This document shows, in pieces, positions 23,521 through 33,668 of a stretch of DNA of 64,000 bases. Source of the DNA: Apostichopus japonicus (lineage: Eukaryota; Echinodermata; Holothuroidea; Aspidochirotida; Stichopodidae). A program made the translations under genes and the position numbers. A model generated the notes under the pieces. The model saw only the letters and a list, made by a program, of their open reading frames with translations, did no database searches and was not told the DNA's origin. The stretch's first letter is position 1. The number at the start of each line of letters is the position of its first letter. The stretch covers positions 19,610,094 through 19,674,093 of the forward strand of contig NC_092563.1 of assembly GCF_037975245.1 (NCBI RefSeq), in the 5' to 3' direction.

Positions 23521-24515
23521 TTTTTTGCATTGAGTATCAATAATTCAATACATCAATATTTAAGATCCACATTGTAACTGATATTGTAAGTGAACCTTCT
23601 TGTGTAGTATACTTCATTACATTTGAAATGCCTGTTAAACCCATGTTATGTGAAAGGGTTAACTGTAGCCAAGCGTTGCTATGGGACTAAGTATTTTTGT
23701 TATGACTACTGTCAATCATATTTTTTTTTTTGGGGGGGGGGGGCTCTGATAAGTTCCATTATTTTATGATTTTATTTATTTACTGCTTGATGGCACTAGA
23801 CTTAAATATGTTCTAATGCACTTTCTTTGAAAAAAAAATGTCCAGCTGTTATGATCTAATGCATTGAAATCAGGTGAATGGCATGACTTCCACCTAGTCT
23901 GTCAATTTTTTGCATTGAGTATCAATAATTCAATACATCAATATTTAAGATCCAAATTGTAACTGATATTGTAAGTGAACCTTCTTGTGTAGTATACTTC
24001 ATTACATTTGAAATGCCTGTTAAACCCATGTTATGTGAAAGGGTTAACTGTAGCCAAGCGTTGCTATGGGACTAAGTATTTTTGTTATGACTACTGTCAA
24101 TCATATTTTTTTTTGGGGGGGGGGGCTCTGATAAGTTCCATTATTTTATGATTTTATTTATTTACTGCTTGATGGCACTAGACTTAAATATGTTCTAATG
24201 CACTTTCTTTGAAAAAAAAATGTCCAGCTGTTATGATCTAATGCATTGAAATCAGGTGAATGGCATGACTTCCACCTAGTCTGTCAATTTTTTGCATTGA
24301 GTATCAATAATTCAATACATCAATATTTAAGATCCAAATTGTAACTGATATTGTAAGTGAACCTTCTTGTGAAGTATACTTCATTACATTTGAAATGCCT
24401 ATTAATCCCATGAAGGGTAACCGTAACAAAGCGTTGCTATAGGACTAAGTATTTTTTGTTATGACTACTGCCGATCATAATTGGGGTAGAGGGGGGGGGG
24501 TCTCTGATATATTTG
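23521..24515 (+). repeat. ~385-bp tandem repeat between the convergent transposon genes
   Basis: The block starting TTTTTTGCATTGAGTATCAA occurs at 23521, 23906 and 24288 (periods 385 and 382 bp). Copies 1 and 2 are nearly identical, including a T-run/G-run junction before CTCTGATAAGTTCC. Copy 3 is more diverged and incomplete. It lies in the shared 3' region of the two genes. Confidence 0.9.
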
Positions 24516-25040
24516 TTGCTATATTTTCATTGTGTGTTAATAGTTAAAAGTGTTAATAGTGAATGCATCTAACAGTGATACCAATGCATGCTCCATGCTG
24601 GCTTTGAACTAGAGCATTAAGTGGTTAAATGAAAAGAAAGTACACCAAACAAGAATGTGATTTTGTTGTCAAGTCTTCATTGTTAACTTAAAACTTGTAC
24701 AAAAACTTTACAAAGACGGAAATAAATTAAAAGAATATATTTACATTATATGGAATAGATGAACTATGGGTTAGTTATCCCCAAGGTTTGTTAACCTAAG
24801 ACCCTGCCTCCCCCCACCCCCTCTTGTCCCTTTTTATCAGACCTTGACAATTAAAACCACATACTCAATCTTAAAAAGAGGGGTAAACCTTCAAAATAGA
24901 GTGTTAAATTATCATTAGGGGTTTAACTCTTTGTAGTGTAAGTTTCAGCTTTACAAACACAACTTGATGTAAAATGTTAAGCATTATGCACCCATCCTGC
25001 CTCCCTTCATGCTCTAGGGCTATTCATATCAATGGTATCT

Positions 25041-28000
25041 TCACATCCCTAAACTTTTTCTAAGTCCTTTGTCAGATTTTTTTGATATTTTGTCTGTTAT
25101 TTGCTTATTTATATTTATATATACTTTCATAAAGGATTCACATCTCATTTTGATAAAACATTTAATAACCTCAGAACGAAGCAGAGAACTAGCTTCCTGA
25201 GAAAGAATGTCACAAACAGCACTCCATGTAGACAACAGTTGCTGATTACCTTCCATTTTTTTAATTAATAAATCTTGCAGGTTAACATCTTGTAAGCTCA
25301 CAATATTTTTAGTTTGTACAGTTGTCCTTACAATTTCTTCCATACATTTGAAGAAAATAAATACACTATCATTGACTAGAAATAAGCCGCCTCTATTCTG
25401 TATTTCAATCCACTCATTTGAATAAGCAAGAAATGAGTCTGCAGCTGGGCTTTCATCCTGACACCACTTAGATAAGATTTTGACATATTGAGCAGCAACC
25501 TCATTGCTTTGCATTTTATTGTATTTTTTTATTAATTTATATGGTACATAACCAGCACAGTACCGCAATGCCTGGTCCTCTGTCTGAGTCATTGCTTCAG
25601 GGGTCACGTCTAAGGTTGTTGCTGGCATGTCACTTTCCAGCAAGGTTGCTAAGAGGGAGGAAAACATCTTTTCCAGGGCATGCTGTAGAAAGAATACTTC
25701 TTCTTCTGCTTCCCTTTCAATATCCACCTCATTCAGTACTTTCTGCCATCTTCTTAATGTTTTATCCATAGACCTATACTTGTGGAAATCATGCCACATT
25801 TCGCTCTTCACTTTATCAGAAAATGTGGTCCCTCTTATGTTCTTGGTTATGGACCATAACTGTTCTACTGTTTCTGCAGCAAACTTGCCAAATTTTTCAT
25901 CTTTTGTATGAGGCATCACTCTTCTTGCTAATTGTACGACACTTGATGTTAGTGGGGTCTTCAGTTTGAAGAGGTCGTCTTCAAAAATGTTATTGATGGC
26001 AGCTTCAAAAAAATCCATCGCAAGCACTGAAGCATCAGCCTTCCTAAAGGTCTTTGCTGGATACTGCATTCCTGTAAATGAAAGAGTTATGACAGTTTTC
26101 AAGGAACAGGCTATTTTTAAAGAAACACCAGTCATAAATTACATGTCTTGTAACTGGTGAGGATTATTTTCCATCCCTTTAAAAAAAAATGATTCTGCAG
26201 CATGTTTCAACTTTGAAAGAGAATTCATATTCACGAGAATCCATTTCTTAGTCCTTGGGTTCTAAGTAGAACTTCCTCCTTATGGGTCGGGTGATATTAG
26301 CTAAAATATCAATAATCAAGATATATGCCTCATTATAGCAACAATTGTAGAGAACAATGATTCACTTAAAATTGAGCTTCTAATTTCATAGTAGAATCAA
26401 AGAAATTACATCACTCTATATTCCGTGCTGGACGTTGTGACCTATGGATATTGCTTCAAATAATTTCTTAACGTATGATAATAAAAATGATGTAAATAAT
26501 AAAACAAATATTCTTCAAAGGAAGTTACATTCCACCCCCAGATATTTTGTTAACAGGTGAGTGTCCAAATGCTACCTTGTTACCTCTCCATACGCATCCA
26601 CCAAAGAATATCAATATTCCTTCAAATCATTCTTAAAAGTTACTTCCTGCTTCTGAACTCCACCAATATGTAAAGTTTGGAAACTTCAACAAAGAAATTT
26701 AAACTTACTTAAGTTGGTGGTAGGGCCAGATGTGGCTTCTTTTGAGGGTCCACTCTCTATTCCAGTCCTCTCTGATGTTTGAGAAGAAGTTTCTACAAGA
26801 AAAATTAAATGAAAGATAAATAGATTTTTAAAGAGTCCATTTTCCAACTGAATGTAACATTGATGAAAATTTCTCATTGATATATAACTAGGAAACCTGT
26901 ACCTCATGTATACAGTATGTTGGCTTAGAAAACCTTTTTTGAAGTTCAATGAATACCACACTAAGGCTTAACTGTCAATAACCATGATGTAGAGCAGATG
27001 TATAGATAAAGTAACACAGTAAAATAAATAGGTTTCACTACTTGGAGGTGAGATAAGTATTGTGCTATTTTTGGGATCGTGTAATGCTAAGGTTAGGATG
27101 AAAAGCAGTTATTTTTGACAGTGAGACTAGCATCCTTATTGCTCTAGCAATAGGAGATCCTGAGACTGTGGAACTTGGATCGGTCCCTAGTCTACATTGT
27201 CATATTGACAACTTCAGTTAGGAGCTTAACTTTTGTTATATATAGTAATCGTTTGTTATTGTTACACCTTCAAATATGACTAAATTTTAACAGCGCAAGG
27301 ACAAAGCGGGCAACCAAAACTATTTGCAGCAGAGCACGGTTAAAATACAAGCCTACCACGTACACAATTAACTGTCTTGTAACATATGTTTTCTACAGAT
27401 TTTTCGATGGCACAGCAGGCCTATCCAATATGGAAACCATATTTCCAATTCCAAGTGAACTGACAGGGTCTAGGCCTCAGTGAATAAAAAGGCCACGCAC
27501 ACACTTTAAGAGTAGGCTAGTCTATAACAATGCATAGCCTAACTTCGGATTTCGCTAAATTTAGGAACAACAGGACTAAAGAGTAACATTTCATCCTACG
27601 CCAAACAACATACTGTATTGTGGTGTATAGGCCTAGCCTAGTACAGTAGATTTTATTTAGTAACATTAACAATGAATGAGGCAAGGAAATAGGCAGAATG
27701 GGACACTTGTGCCTAGGATAAGCCTAGGATATAAAGGCGAATGATTCATGCTGGATCTTATCAATAGCAGTTACAAATACTTTGCCAATGCCTGGTTTCT
27801 ACTCGTACCTTTGCAAGAGGGACAAATCCACTCCTCCAGCGTTTTCTGTGCGCAGTCCACAAGCCTAGCCTTCAGCATACATGTTGTGTGAAACCATATA
27901 GTTTGGCAAGTTTCACGGTTGCACTTAAACAAATTTTCAGTCGACGGAAGTTTACACTTGCAAACCGAAAATACTGTCTCGCTATTGGTGTCATCCTTGG

Positions 28001-28079
28001 TCTCAGACAACGTCTCAAACTCTTCCCAATCGAAGAATTCCGTTAAATCTAATGATTCTAGTGTTTCGTTGGCGTCCAT
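25041..28079 (-). CDS. PHD-finger protein encoded by the transposon, 3 exons
   Basis: Exons (minus strand): 28079-27809, 26792-26709, 26071-25041. All junctions are phase 1 with GT/AG borders, giving about 461 aa. Residues 1-40 are acidic (DLTEFFDWEEFETL). Residues 40-90 form a C4HC3 PHD finger: VCKCK, FKCNRETC, IWFHTTC, then EEWICPSCK. Exon 2 is a Ser/Thr/Gly-rich linker. Exon 3 holds an alpha-helical domain with DDLFKLKTPLT, ALRYCAGYVPYKLIKKY and WIEIQNRGGLFLVND, which I do not recognise, and a basic C-terminus. The start is ATG 28079 (AAAATGG); no ATG lies upstream in the same frame. The gene faces the transposase. PHD fingers usually read histone H3 tails (K4 state), so a chromatin-targeting partner role is inferred. 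The identity of the C-terminal domain is unknown. Confidence 0.82.
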
Positions 28080-28176
28080 TTTGGTAAGTAAAGATGTATA
28101 GTACTGTGTCTGTATAGGAGTTTCCACAACAAATCCCTGGCTGTACGTAAGCGTGTGTATATGAGGCTTTTGTTTA

Positions 28177-28188
28177 CAACTCCCTGGT
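28177..28188 (-). repeat. Extra copy of the terminal motif inside the right end
   Basis: ACAACTCCCTGG repeats the outermost bases of the right inverted repeat about 175 bp inside it, and a weaker AATCCCTGG lies near 28132. Repeated terminal motifs are often transposase-binding sites. Confidence 0.55.
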
Positions 28189-28299
28189 TACCCGAAGTGG
28201 CTTTACCGAGGTCACGAACGTTGCCGAGTTATGCAAACTACGCCTGCAGGCGATGTCCACCTGCTGTGCTGCAGTGACGGGTTTTATTTGTATGGCCTT

Positions 28300-28324
28300 G
28301 TCGGCAACTTCATCAGTTCAAAGG
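28300..28324 (-). repeat. Right subterminal inverted repeat of the transposon
   Basis: Reverse complement of the CCTTTGAAC..ATGAAGTTGCCGAC motif at 16465-16490. Confidence 0.75.
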
Positions 28325-28330
28325 AGGTTG

Positions 28331-28364
28331 GAAGACAGAACTCCATTCCATAACAACTCCCTGG
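28331..28364 (-). repeat. Right terminal inverted repeat of the transposon
   Basis: 34 bp ending AACAACTCCCTGG, the exact reverse complement of 16321-16354. Confidence 0.92.
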
Positions 28365-28371
28365 TCTGACC
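28364..28371 (+). repeat. Right target-site duplication of the 12-kb transposon
   Basis: GTCTGACC follows the right inverted repeat and repeats 16315-16322 exactly. Confidence 0.85.
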
Positions 28372-28616
28372 GGTTTGCGGATTGTACTACTGCAGCAAGC
28401 AACCGAACAAAACCATCGATTTATACAAGGGTGATATCAGGATGGTGTACGAATGATTGAACCGAGAACTTTGAATCCGTAACGCTGTGACAATGATCAT
28501 TACAAAATAAGAAACGGTATATAAATTTGGGAAAATGGCAAAAAGACAATTACGAAAAACATATACAAGTGTGTATATGTTATAGACCGTCAAACACCCC
28601 ATCTGTCCATGTTATA

Positions 28617-28765
28617 CAGGCGCGTATCCAGGATTTTCTAACCCGGGGGGCGCGAATTACTATCTAAGCGGAGCGCCACCATCGGTTGGCGCGGAGCGTA
28701 CAAGAAAATTTCTGGTTTTGATACCCCCCAGATCACCGGAAATGGCACTTCTCGGGCTTGAAAAT
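28617..28765 (+). mobile_element. hAT-like MITE fragment, left end
   Basis: It starts CAGGCGCGTATCCAGGATTT and carries the family core: ACTATCTAAGCGGAGCGCCA, then a TTGGCGCGGAGCGTACAAG hairpin partner, then CCAGATCACCGGAAATGGCA. The right end is not evident nearby. A right-end-like CCTGGATACGCACCTG lies at 32400-32421 but the flanks do not match. Confidence 0.65.
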
Positions 28766-29277
28766 GACCAACCAGATGTACACTTTTGCCTGAGAACCAA
28801 GTATTTCCCAATAGTTTTTTTTTCCATCCATAACATTTTTGAAGATTGTCACCAGTCACACATCATGTTCGACCTCATTGCATGTCCTGTGGATCATTGC
28901 TTTTGTAGGTGATTCTACGTCACGGCCCACAATATCCGAAAGCCCCACATTTCATGGTTTTAAGCCCATTATTTGTTCAGAATTTGAAAATTCACATTTC
29001 TCGTGAATAAAATCACTTCAAAACATACCCATAATGTTGCACAAAATTCAATCTATGGACAACCAATATAGAAAACCCCCTTCAACCACTAACAGACAGG
29101 TCAAAATTGCACGAGTAGAGGGAAGTATGATGAAGAATGTTGGTGAGGAATTTTGGAAAATTCAGACACAGTTAATTTATTGGTGTAGTAATATTAAAAC
29201 CTCTTATAACGGCTATTATAAAACTTTGTTGAAGGAAATGAAAAATAGCAGATATTCCCGATATCAGATAACCGAAC

Positions 29278-29763
29278 ACTACACACATAGGCGTAGGAGG
29301 CAGGGCTGCAGCCCCCCCCCCCCCCACCAGATTTTTTCCCCTGAAAATTCGGGCAATATGCTGAGAATTTTTCGGGCACCTACGGTACTGAAAGAAAAAT
29401 TAATAGCAATGGTGTAGCTTAAGGAAATGAATAGTTTAAAAATGATCTCCTTGGTAATTAAAATAAAGTTGTAAGCTTGGCCGACTAATTCGCCATTACC
29501 ACTGTAAAAGAGAGTTTTGACATAATTTGACCTGTATGCTTCGTCTCCATAAGACATTTCGTTGTTTACATTAGCATTCCGCGGTATACTGCGCAACTTT
29601 CACGGACCGTACGGTGCACGATGCGATGTAATGACCGATGCTTGCCTATACGATATTGACATTAACATGTTGAATGCGCGCTTCGCTCGCGAAAAATTTT
29701 GGTTATATTTTTCGGGCAAGTCGTTACAGCCCCCAAGTCCAATTGGGCTCCTACTACACACAT
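29278..29763. mobile_element. Possible inverted-repeat element with 11-bp flanking repeat
   Basis: ACTACACACAT occurs at 29278-29288 and again at 29753-29763. Just inside, GCGTAGGAGGC...GGGCTGCAGCC is partly matched in inverted form by CAGCCCCC...GGGCTCCTAC. Both ends share the motif TTTTCGGGCA/ATTCGGGCAA. The termini do not align perfectly, so this may be a composite. Confidence 0.35.
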
Positions 29764-29842
29764 AGACAGTTTTGAGGCTGTTCACCCTGGAACATGCATT
29801 TTCATGCTCACTGATATGATGTGATATCTGCTCCTTGCTTTG

Positions 29843-30262
29843 CCAAGGGAGGGGCGAAGCCTGTAGGCAAACTATCTAAGCGTAGCGACACCATGAGTTG
29901 GCGCGAAGCGTACAAGAAAATTTTGGCCGAAAATGCAGGGGCGGATCCAGGGGGGGGGGGGCCGGGGGGCCCGGCCCCCCCTTTTTGAAAATCCTGATTT
30001 TTTTTTTTTTTTTTTTACCGCGTTCGAGGGAAAGTGCCCCATGCGTTATCAGTGGCGTAGCTACGGGGGGCCTGAAATTGCAGACATGAGATCCATATTT
30101 TCAGGCTAGGTACATGCTGCTTAGAATACTCGGGAAGTGCCGTTTCCGGCCATCTGGGGGGTTTGTAAAGCCAAAAATTTTCTTGTACGCTCCGCGCCAA
30201 CCGATGATGGCGCTCCGCTTAGATAGTCTTACGTTCAGGCGCGGCTGCATCCGCCCCTGATA
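29843..30262. mobile_element. Clustered hAT-like MITE fragments, both orientations
   Basis: A forward core (AACTATCTAAGCGTAGCGAC...GCGAAGCGTACAAGAAAATT) lies at about 29866-29920. A CAGGGGCGGATCCAGG end lies at about 29937, followed by long G, C and T runs. A reverse core (TTCTTGTACGCTCCGCGCCA...CGCTCCGCTTAGATAGT) lies at about 30178-30229 and ends in GCATCCGCCCCTG. A CAGTGGCGTAGC end at 30050 lies between. The fragments look nested or abutting. Confidence 0.6.
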
Positions 30263-30540
30263 TGTCATTGAATATTCCACAAAACAACTTTTTATGTCCA
30301 CGAAACTGTCGAAACATGATTTTCACTACTGGTAGAGATATAAAATATTGGGAATTCTGAATTTCCTGCAAACATGAGGCTGTGCCTGTTCAATACTCAC
30401 TACTGTATCGCCTTAAAAAATGATGAGTGGAAATAGTTTCTCCAGGACCGTATCGTATCGTGGGTATCGAGTGCGTCTGATATACGAACGTACGTAGTAC
30501 GTACGTACGTCTATGATGATATGCACTGTACTGTACTGAT

Positions 30541-30758
30541 AAAAACATAGGTGAATTTCACTCCATGGGAGTGATCACTGAGCACATTCCGGTATAAGAG
30601 TGAATTTCCACTCCATTGGAGTAAATCTTAACTCCTAATAGAGTTATATTCACTCATATTAGGAGTGAGGGTTAACTCCAATAGAGTTAAATTTTACTCT
30701 TAATTTGAAGTGCGCCGAGTGATCACTCCAATGGAATGAAATCCACTCATTTGTTTTT
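30541..30758. mobile_element. Foldback (palindromic) MITE
   Basis: The left arm (AAAAACATAGGTGAATTTCA, then CTCCATGGGAGTGATCACT) is matched by an inverted right arm at 30718-30758. Between them the motif ACTCC(A/T)AT(A/G)GAGT and TTAACTCC..GAGTTAA recur in both orientations, so nearly the whole 218 bp could fold into one hairpin. Confidence 0.75.
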
Positions 30759-31185
30759 AGAGTGTTGCTAGATATATGAAGAAGAAATTTACATATACCA
30801 ATACATGTTATCGGTCATCGATTGGCACAAAAAGCCAGATTCTGATGACAGCTGCCTCAAGAAACCCAATAAATGGCCTAATAAGCACCGAGCCATCAAT
30901 GTGGACCATTACCGAAACATCGATTCGTGTTAGTCTTCCACCCCCTTCCTCTAATGCTATTTAAGTCCACATGTGGGCATATCCTGCAAATCTACCGGTA
31001 GCCCACAGGGGTTTGAGTTGGGAGAAAGGCCTTGACAGCTTGAAACGACAAATGATGCCAACTTCCCTCAAGTTAAAAGTCTGGCTGAGTTGGCAAGGCC
31101 AGTCAGCATGAAAGAGAAATAACTTTTTTTGCATTTCTGTCACCAAAGTTGCACATCTTTTTGGTTGCTATTTTGCCTCACAGGT

Positions 31186-31346
31186 GCCATCTCCTGCGAT
31201 CTGGGGGGTGCTGAAATCTCAAATTTTCTCTGTACGCTCCGCGCCAACCAAGGTGGCGCTCCGCTTAGATAGTAAACTCCGCCCCCCCCACAAGAAAGAA
31301 CAGCCCCCCATGCCCCCCCACTCAAAAAATCCTAGCTACGCCACTG
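31186..31346 (-). mobile_element. hAT-like MITE fragment, inverted
   Basis: GCGATCTGGGGGGTGC, then TGTACGCTCCGCGCCAACC, then GGCGCTCCGCTTAGATAGT, then C-rich sequence ending CTAGCTACGCCACTG, a typical family terminus. Confidence 0.6.
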
Positions 31347-31639
31347 TGCGTGTAATTTTTTGTAAAATAAATTTGCAAAAAGAGTACATCATCATTCTGA
31401 TAAAGTGAAGGTGAGAGGGGCACTCTGACTGCATCAATAGTCTCCATCTGGAAGGGGCATCCAAGATGAAATGGCCTGGAGTAGCCTGGTAAAAAGTAGT
31501 TTGCATCACCACCTACTCCCCAAAGACGTAAATCCCAGCTCATTGCTCGAAATTGCAAATATATGCCCGGCAAACCATGAATACATGATTTATTGGAAAA
31601 AAATTTTACTCCAAACTTTCACGAAAAGTAGCACCAGAT

Positions 31640-31905
31640 TGCACCGAGGACCTCCATATTTTGTGAAATTTTCCCAAAGGGGAGGGGGGCACCCACTCCC
31701 CTTAGACCCCTCCCCCAGGACGACGATTAGGCATTTCCCATCTGGGCCCCCCCTTCGGCGAAATCCTGGATCCGCCACTGAAATGCCTCCCAGATCGCTG
31801 GAAATGACACTTCCCAGGCCTTGTAAGTTGCATCTAAGCATTGTCTTTTTTTGAAATTACTAGCGATATCATAAAGAAAATTTGCTCGGGGGGGGGGGGG
31901 GGCGG
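31640..31905. mobile_element. hAT-like MITE fragments with C/G tracts
   Basis: CCAAAGGGGAGGGGGGCACC, then CTCCCCTTAGACCCCTCCCC as in the full copy at 33292-33660. After this come GAAATCCTGGATCCGCCACTG (a terminus), AATGCCTCCCAGATCGCTGG as in the copy at 42943-43225, and a 14-G run near 31890. Confidence 0.55.
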
Positions 31906-32199
31906 TCGCCCCTTCCCGAAGTGCGTCATGTTCCCCGACGACTCGGTTGAGTTCAAGACCAGCCACAGTTGGTTCCATAGCACAATTGTACAATTGTTTA
32001 AGGCGTCCATACACACACACGCGTTATGATAGACCATATATTGTATATATATAGATACATTAGTGAAAGAGGAAAAATGGAAACGTCAAAAATGGAGTTG
32101 TCGGTGTAAGGGGTAGGGTGAGGCGCACGTCACCTCCGTAATCCTCGATCTGTCACTGGCTACCCTGTGTACATTATAGGGGTCAACGCTGTAATTATG

Positions 32200-32362
32200 A
32201 CTGTTCCTCTTTCTCTTCCCGAGGTCTTGGCGTTTATCTTCTACTCCCTCCTTTTCTCCTTTTTCTCTTTCTTCTTTTTCTTTTCCCTTCCTTCCTCTCC
32301 TCCTTTTCTTTTTTCCCCCTCCTTTTCCCTTTTTTCTTCTCTTTTTTCTCTCCTCCTTTCCT
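32200..32362 (+). repeat. Long polypyrimidine tract
   Basis: About 160 bp of almost pure C/T (TTTCTCTTTCTTCTTTTTC and similar). It is followed by a G/C-rich MITE right end (GGGGGGCGCGCGCCCCC...CCTGGATACGCACCTG, to about 32421). Confidence 0.8.
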
Positions 32363-32421
32363 TATCCGGGGGGCGCGCGCCCCCAACGCCCCCCCCCCCT
32401 GGATACGCACCTGTTATATTA

Positions 32422-33283
32422 TGATACTTATTTTTCTATTGAAAATATTATCTTGTAAACATCGAAAGCTCATCAATCAGAATGGCTTGACTTCCTATAT
32501 ATTTCATTCTGTCGTAAAAATGGACCGCCTCATACGACACTAAAAAATTACTGTTAAAGGAAAACTTGACCTCCTTAGGCTCCTTGCAGTTCATACAGTT
32601 TGTTTACAATGCGCAGCTGCTGTCAAATATCTTCCATGCATGTGTGAGATGTTGTTCTTGCAAAACTGAAGAATGTTTGGTTGGGTTCAATAGTTTTACC
32701 GAAAGCCATCCTAAATTATAACCCATTAAACAACGCTATGAGAATTAACAGTTGAGAGAAAATTAAGGCCCAGTCATCTTGAATTGCAGGATGGAACAAT
32801 TCTACACAGGCTGATATAATTTGTCTTGCAGTTTACTTTCCCCGCCCCCGGGCCAGTATTGTTTCAACAAGTTAACAACCGAATAATTTCAGAAGGAAAA
32901 ATCCGACCATCAAATCGTTAAGTTTTCTTATATAAATACATGAATAATTAACAAATGACTGACTGACTATATATAGGGATCAGCCCAAATCAAGGTCCAT
33001 TCATGATATAAATTTCGTTGCTCTTTTCCACAATGTAATTATTATTACATTACTGACAAGGCAATGTGACAATGAAAATCAATTTTTTTTTCAGACTTAA
33101 ACCTCTGCGGACCGATGAACCTCATCAATTGCAGTATTGTACTTACCAAGGTTGGGGCGGGGCAGGGGGGTTCCACATTCTACAAGCTTTCCTTTTGCAG
33201 TGACCATGTTTACAAGGTTGTCAGACCTTGAATGGCATTTCACCTCCACCAATTTTCAATTGGGTTCTTAGTTTAATTACTAC
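32422..33283. other. Gene-free unique sequence
   Basis: AT-rich, no supportable open frame and no clear repeat. I see nothing functional here. Confidence 0.5.
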
Positions 33284-33668
33284 GGTGGGACCAAGGGCGT
33301 AGGAACCGGGGGGGCTGGGGGGGCGCCAGCCCCCCAGTGAAAAATGTGGAGGGGCGGAAGTATCATTCCGCCCCCCCCCCCGCTCCGCAAGTCAGAAAAC
33401 CCCTTTTTCATTGCCAATGAGAAAAAAAATCTCATTTGGAGCACCAAATTGCATCTAAGGCCAGGTGAAAATACAAAATTAAGTTTACAAAATGGAGTGG
33501 GTGTTGAAGTGTGCTATATTGCACCAAATTGCATCTGAGGCCACCTGGAAATGCAAAAAATTCCAAAGGGGAGGGAGACACCCCCTCCCCTTAGACCCCT
33601 CCCCCAGGCCAGCCATCAGTCTGTAGCCCCCCCATTCAGAAGTACCTTCCTACGCCACTGGGTGGGAC
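33284..33668. mobile_element. Complete hAT-like MITE with 8-bp target duplication
   Basis: The element at 33292-33660 starts CAAGGGCGTAGGAACC and ends ACCTTCCTACGCCACTG (inverted repeats of about 14 bp with two mismatches). It is flanked by GGTGGGAC at 33284-33291 and at 33661-33668. The interior is rich in G/C runs and contains two copies of ACCAAATTGCATCT. It is non-coding. The 8-bp duplication and CA...TG ends point to hAT. Confidence 0.85.

Larger units (their letters stand above)
16322..28363 (+). mobile_element. ~12-kb P-superfamily DNA transposon, two convergent genes
   Basis: The ends are near-perfect inverted repeats (16321-16354 and 28331-28364, 34 bp, starting CCAGGGAGTTGTTATGG). 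They are flanked by the 8-bp direct repeat GTCTGACC, the duplication size of P elements. Shorter subterminal inverted repeats lie about 110 bp further in on the left and about 7 bp further in on the right. Inside are a spliced P-type transposase on + (19091-23395) and a spliced PHD-finger gene on - (28079-25041). No other mobile element is evident within it, and both genes have consistent splice phases and no internal stops in the exons. The insertion therefore looks young and possibly autonomous. It lies about 1.8 kb upstream of the GSS start codon. Confidence 0.92.

Noticed and set aside
25541-26160. Plus-strand open frames opposite the PHD gene's last exon
   Set aside because: Antisense shadows of a long conserved exon; no splice or motif support.
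28617-32421. Single 3.8-kb element joining the CAGGCGCGTATCCAGG end at 28617 to the CCTGGATACGCACCTG end at 32421
   Set aside because: The flanks (..ATGTTATA and TTATATTA..) do not form a target duplication, and several other family fragments lie between, so the ends probably belong to different copies.
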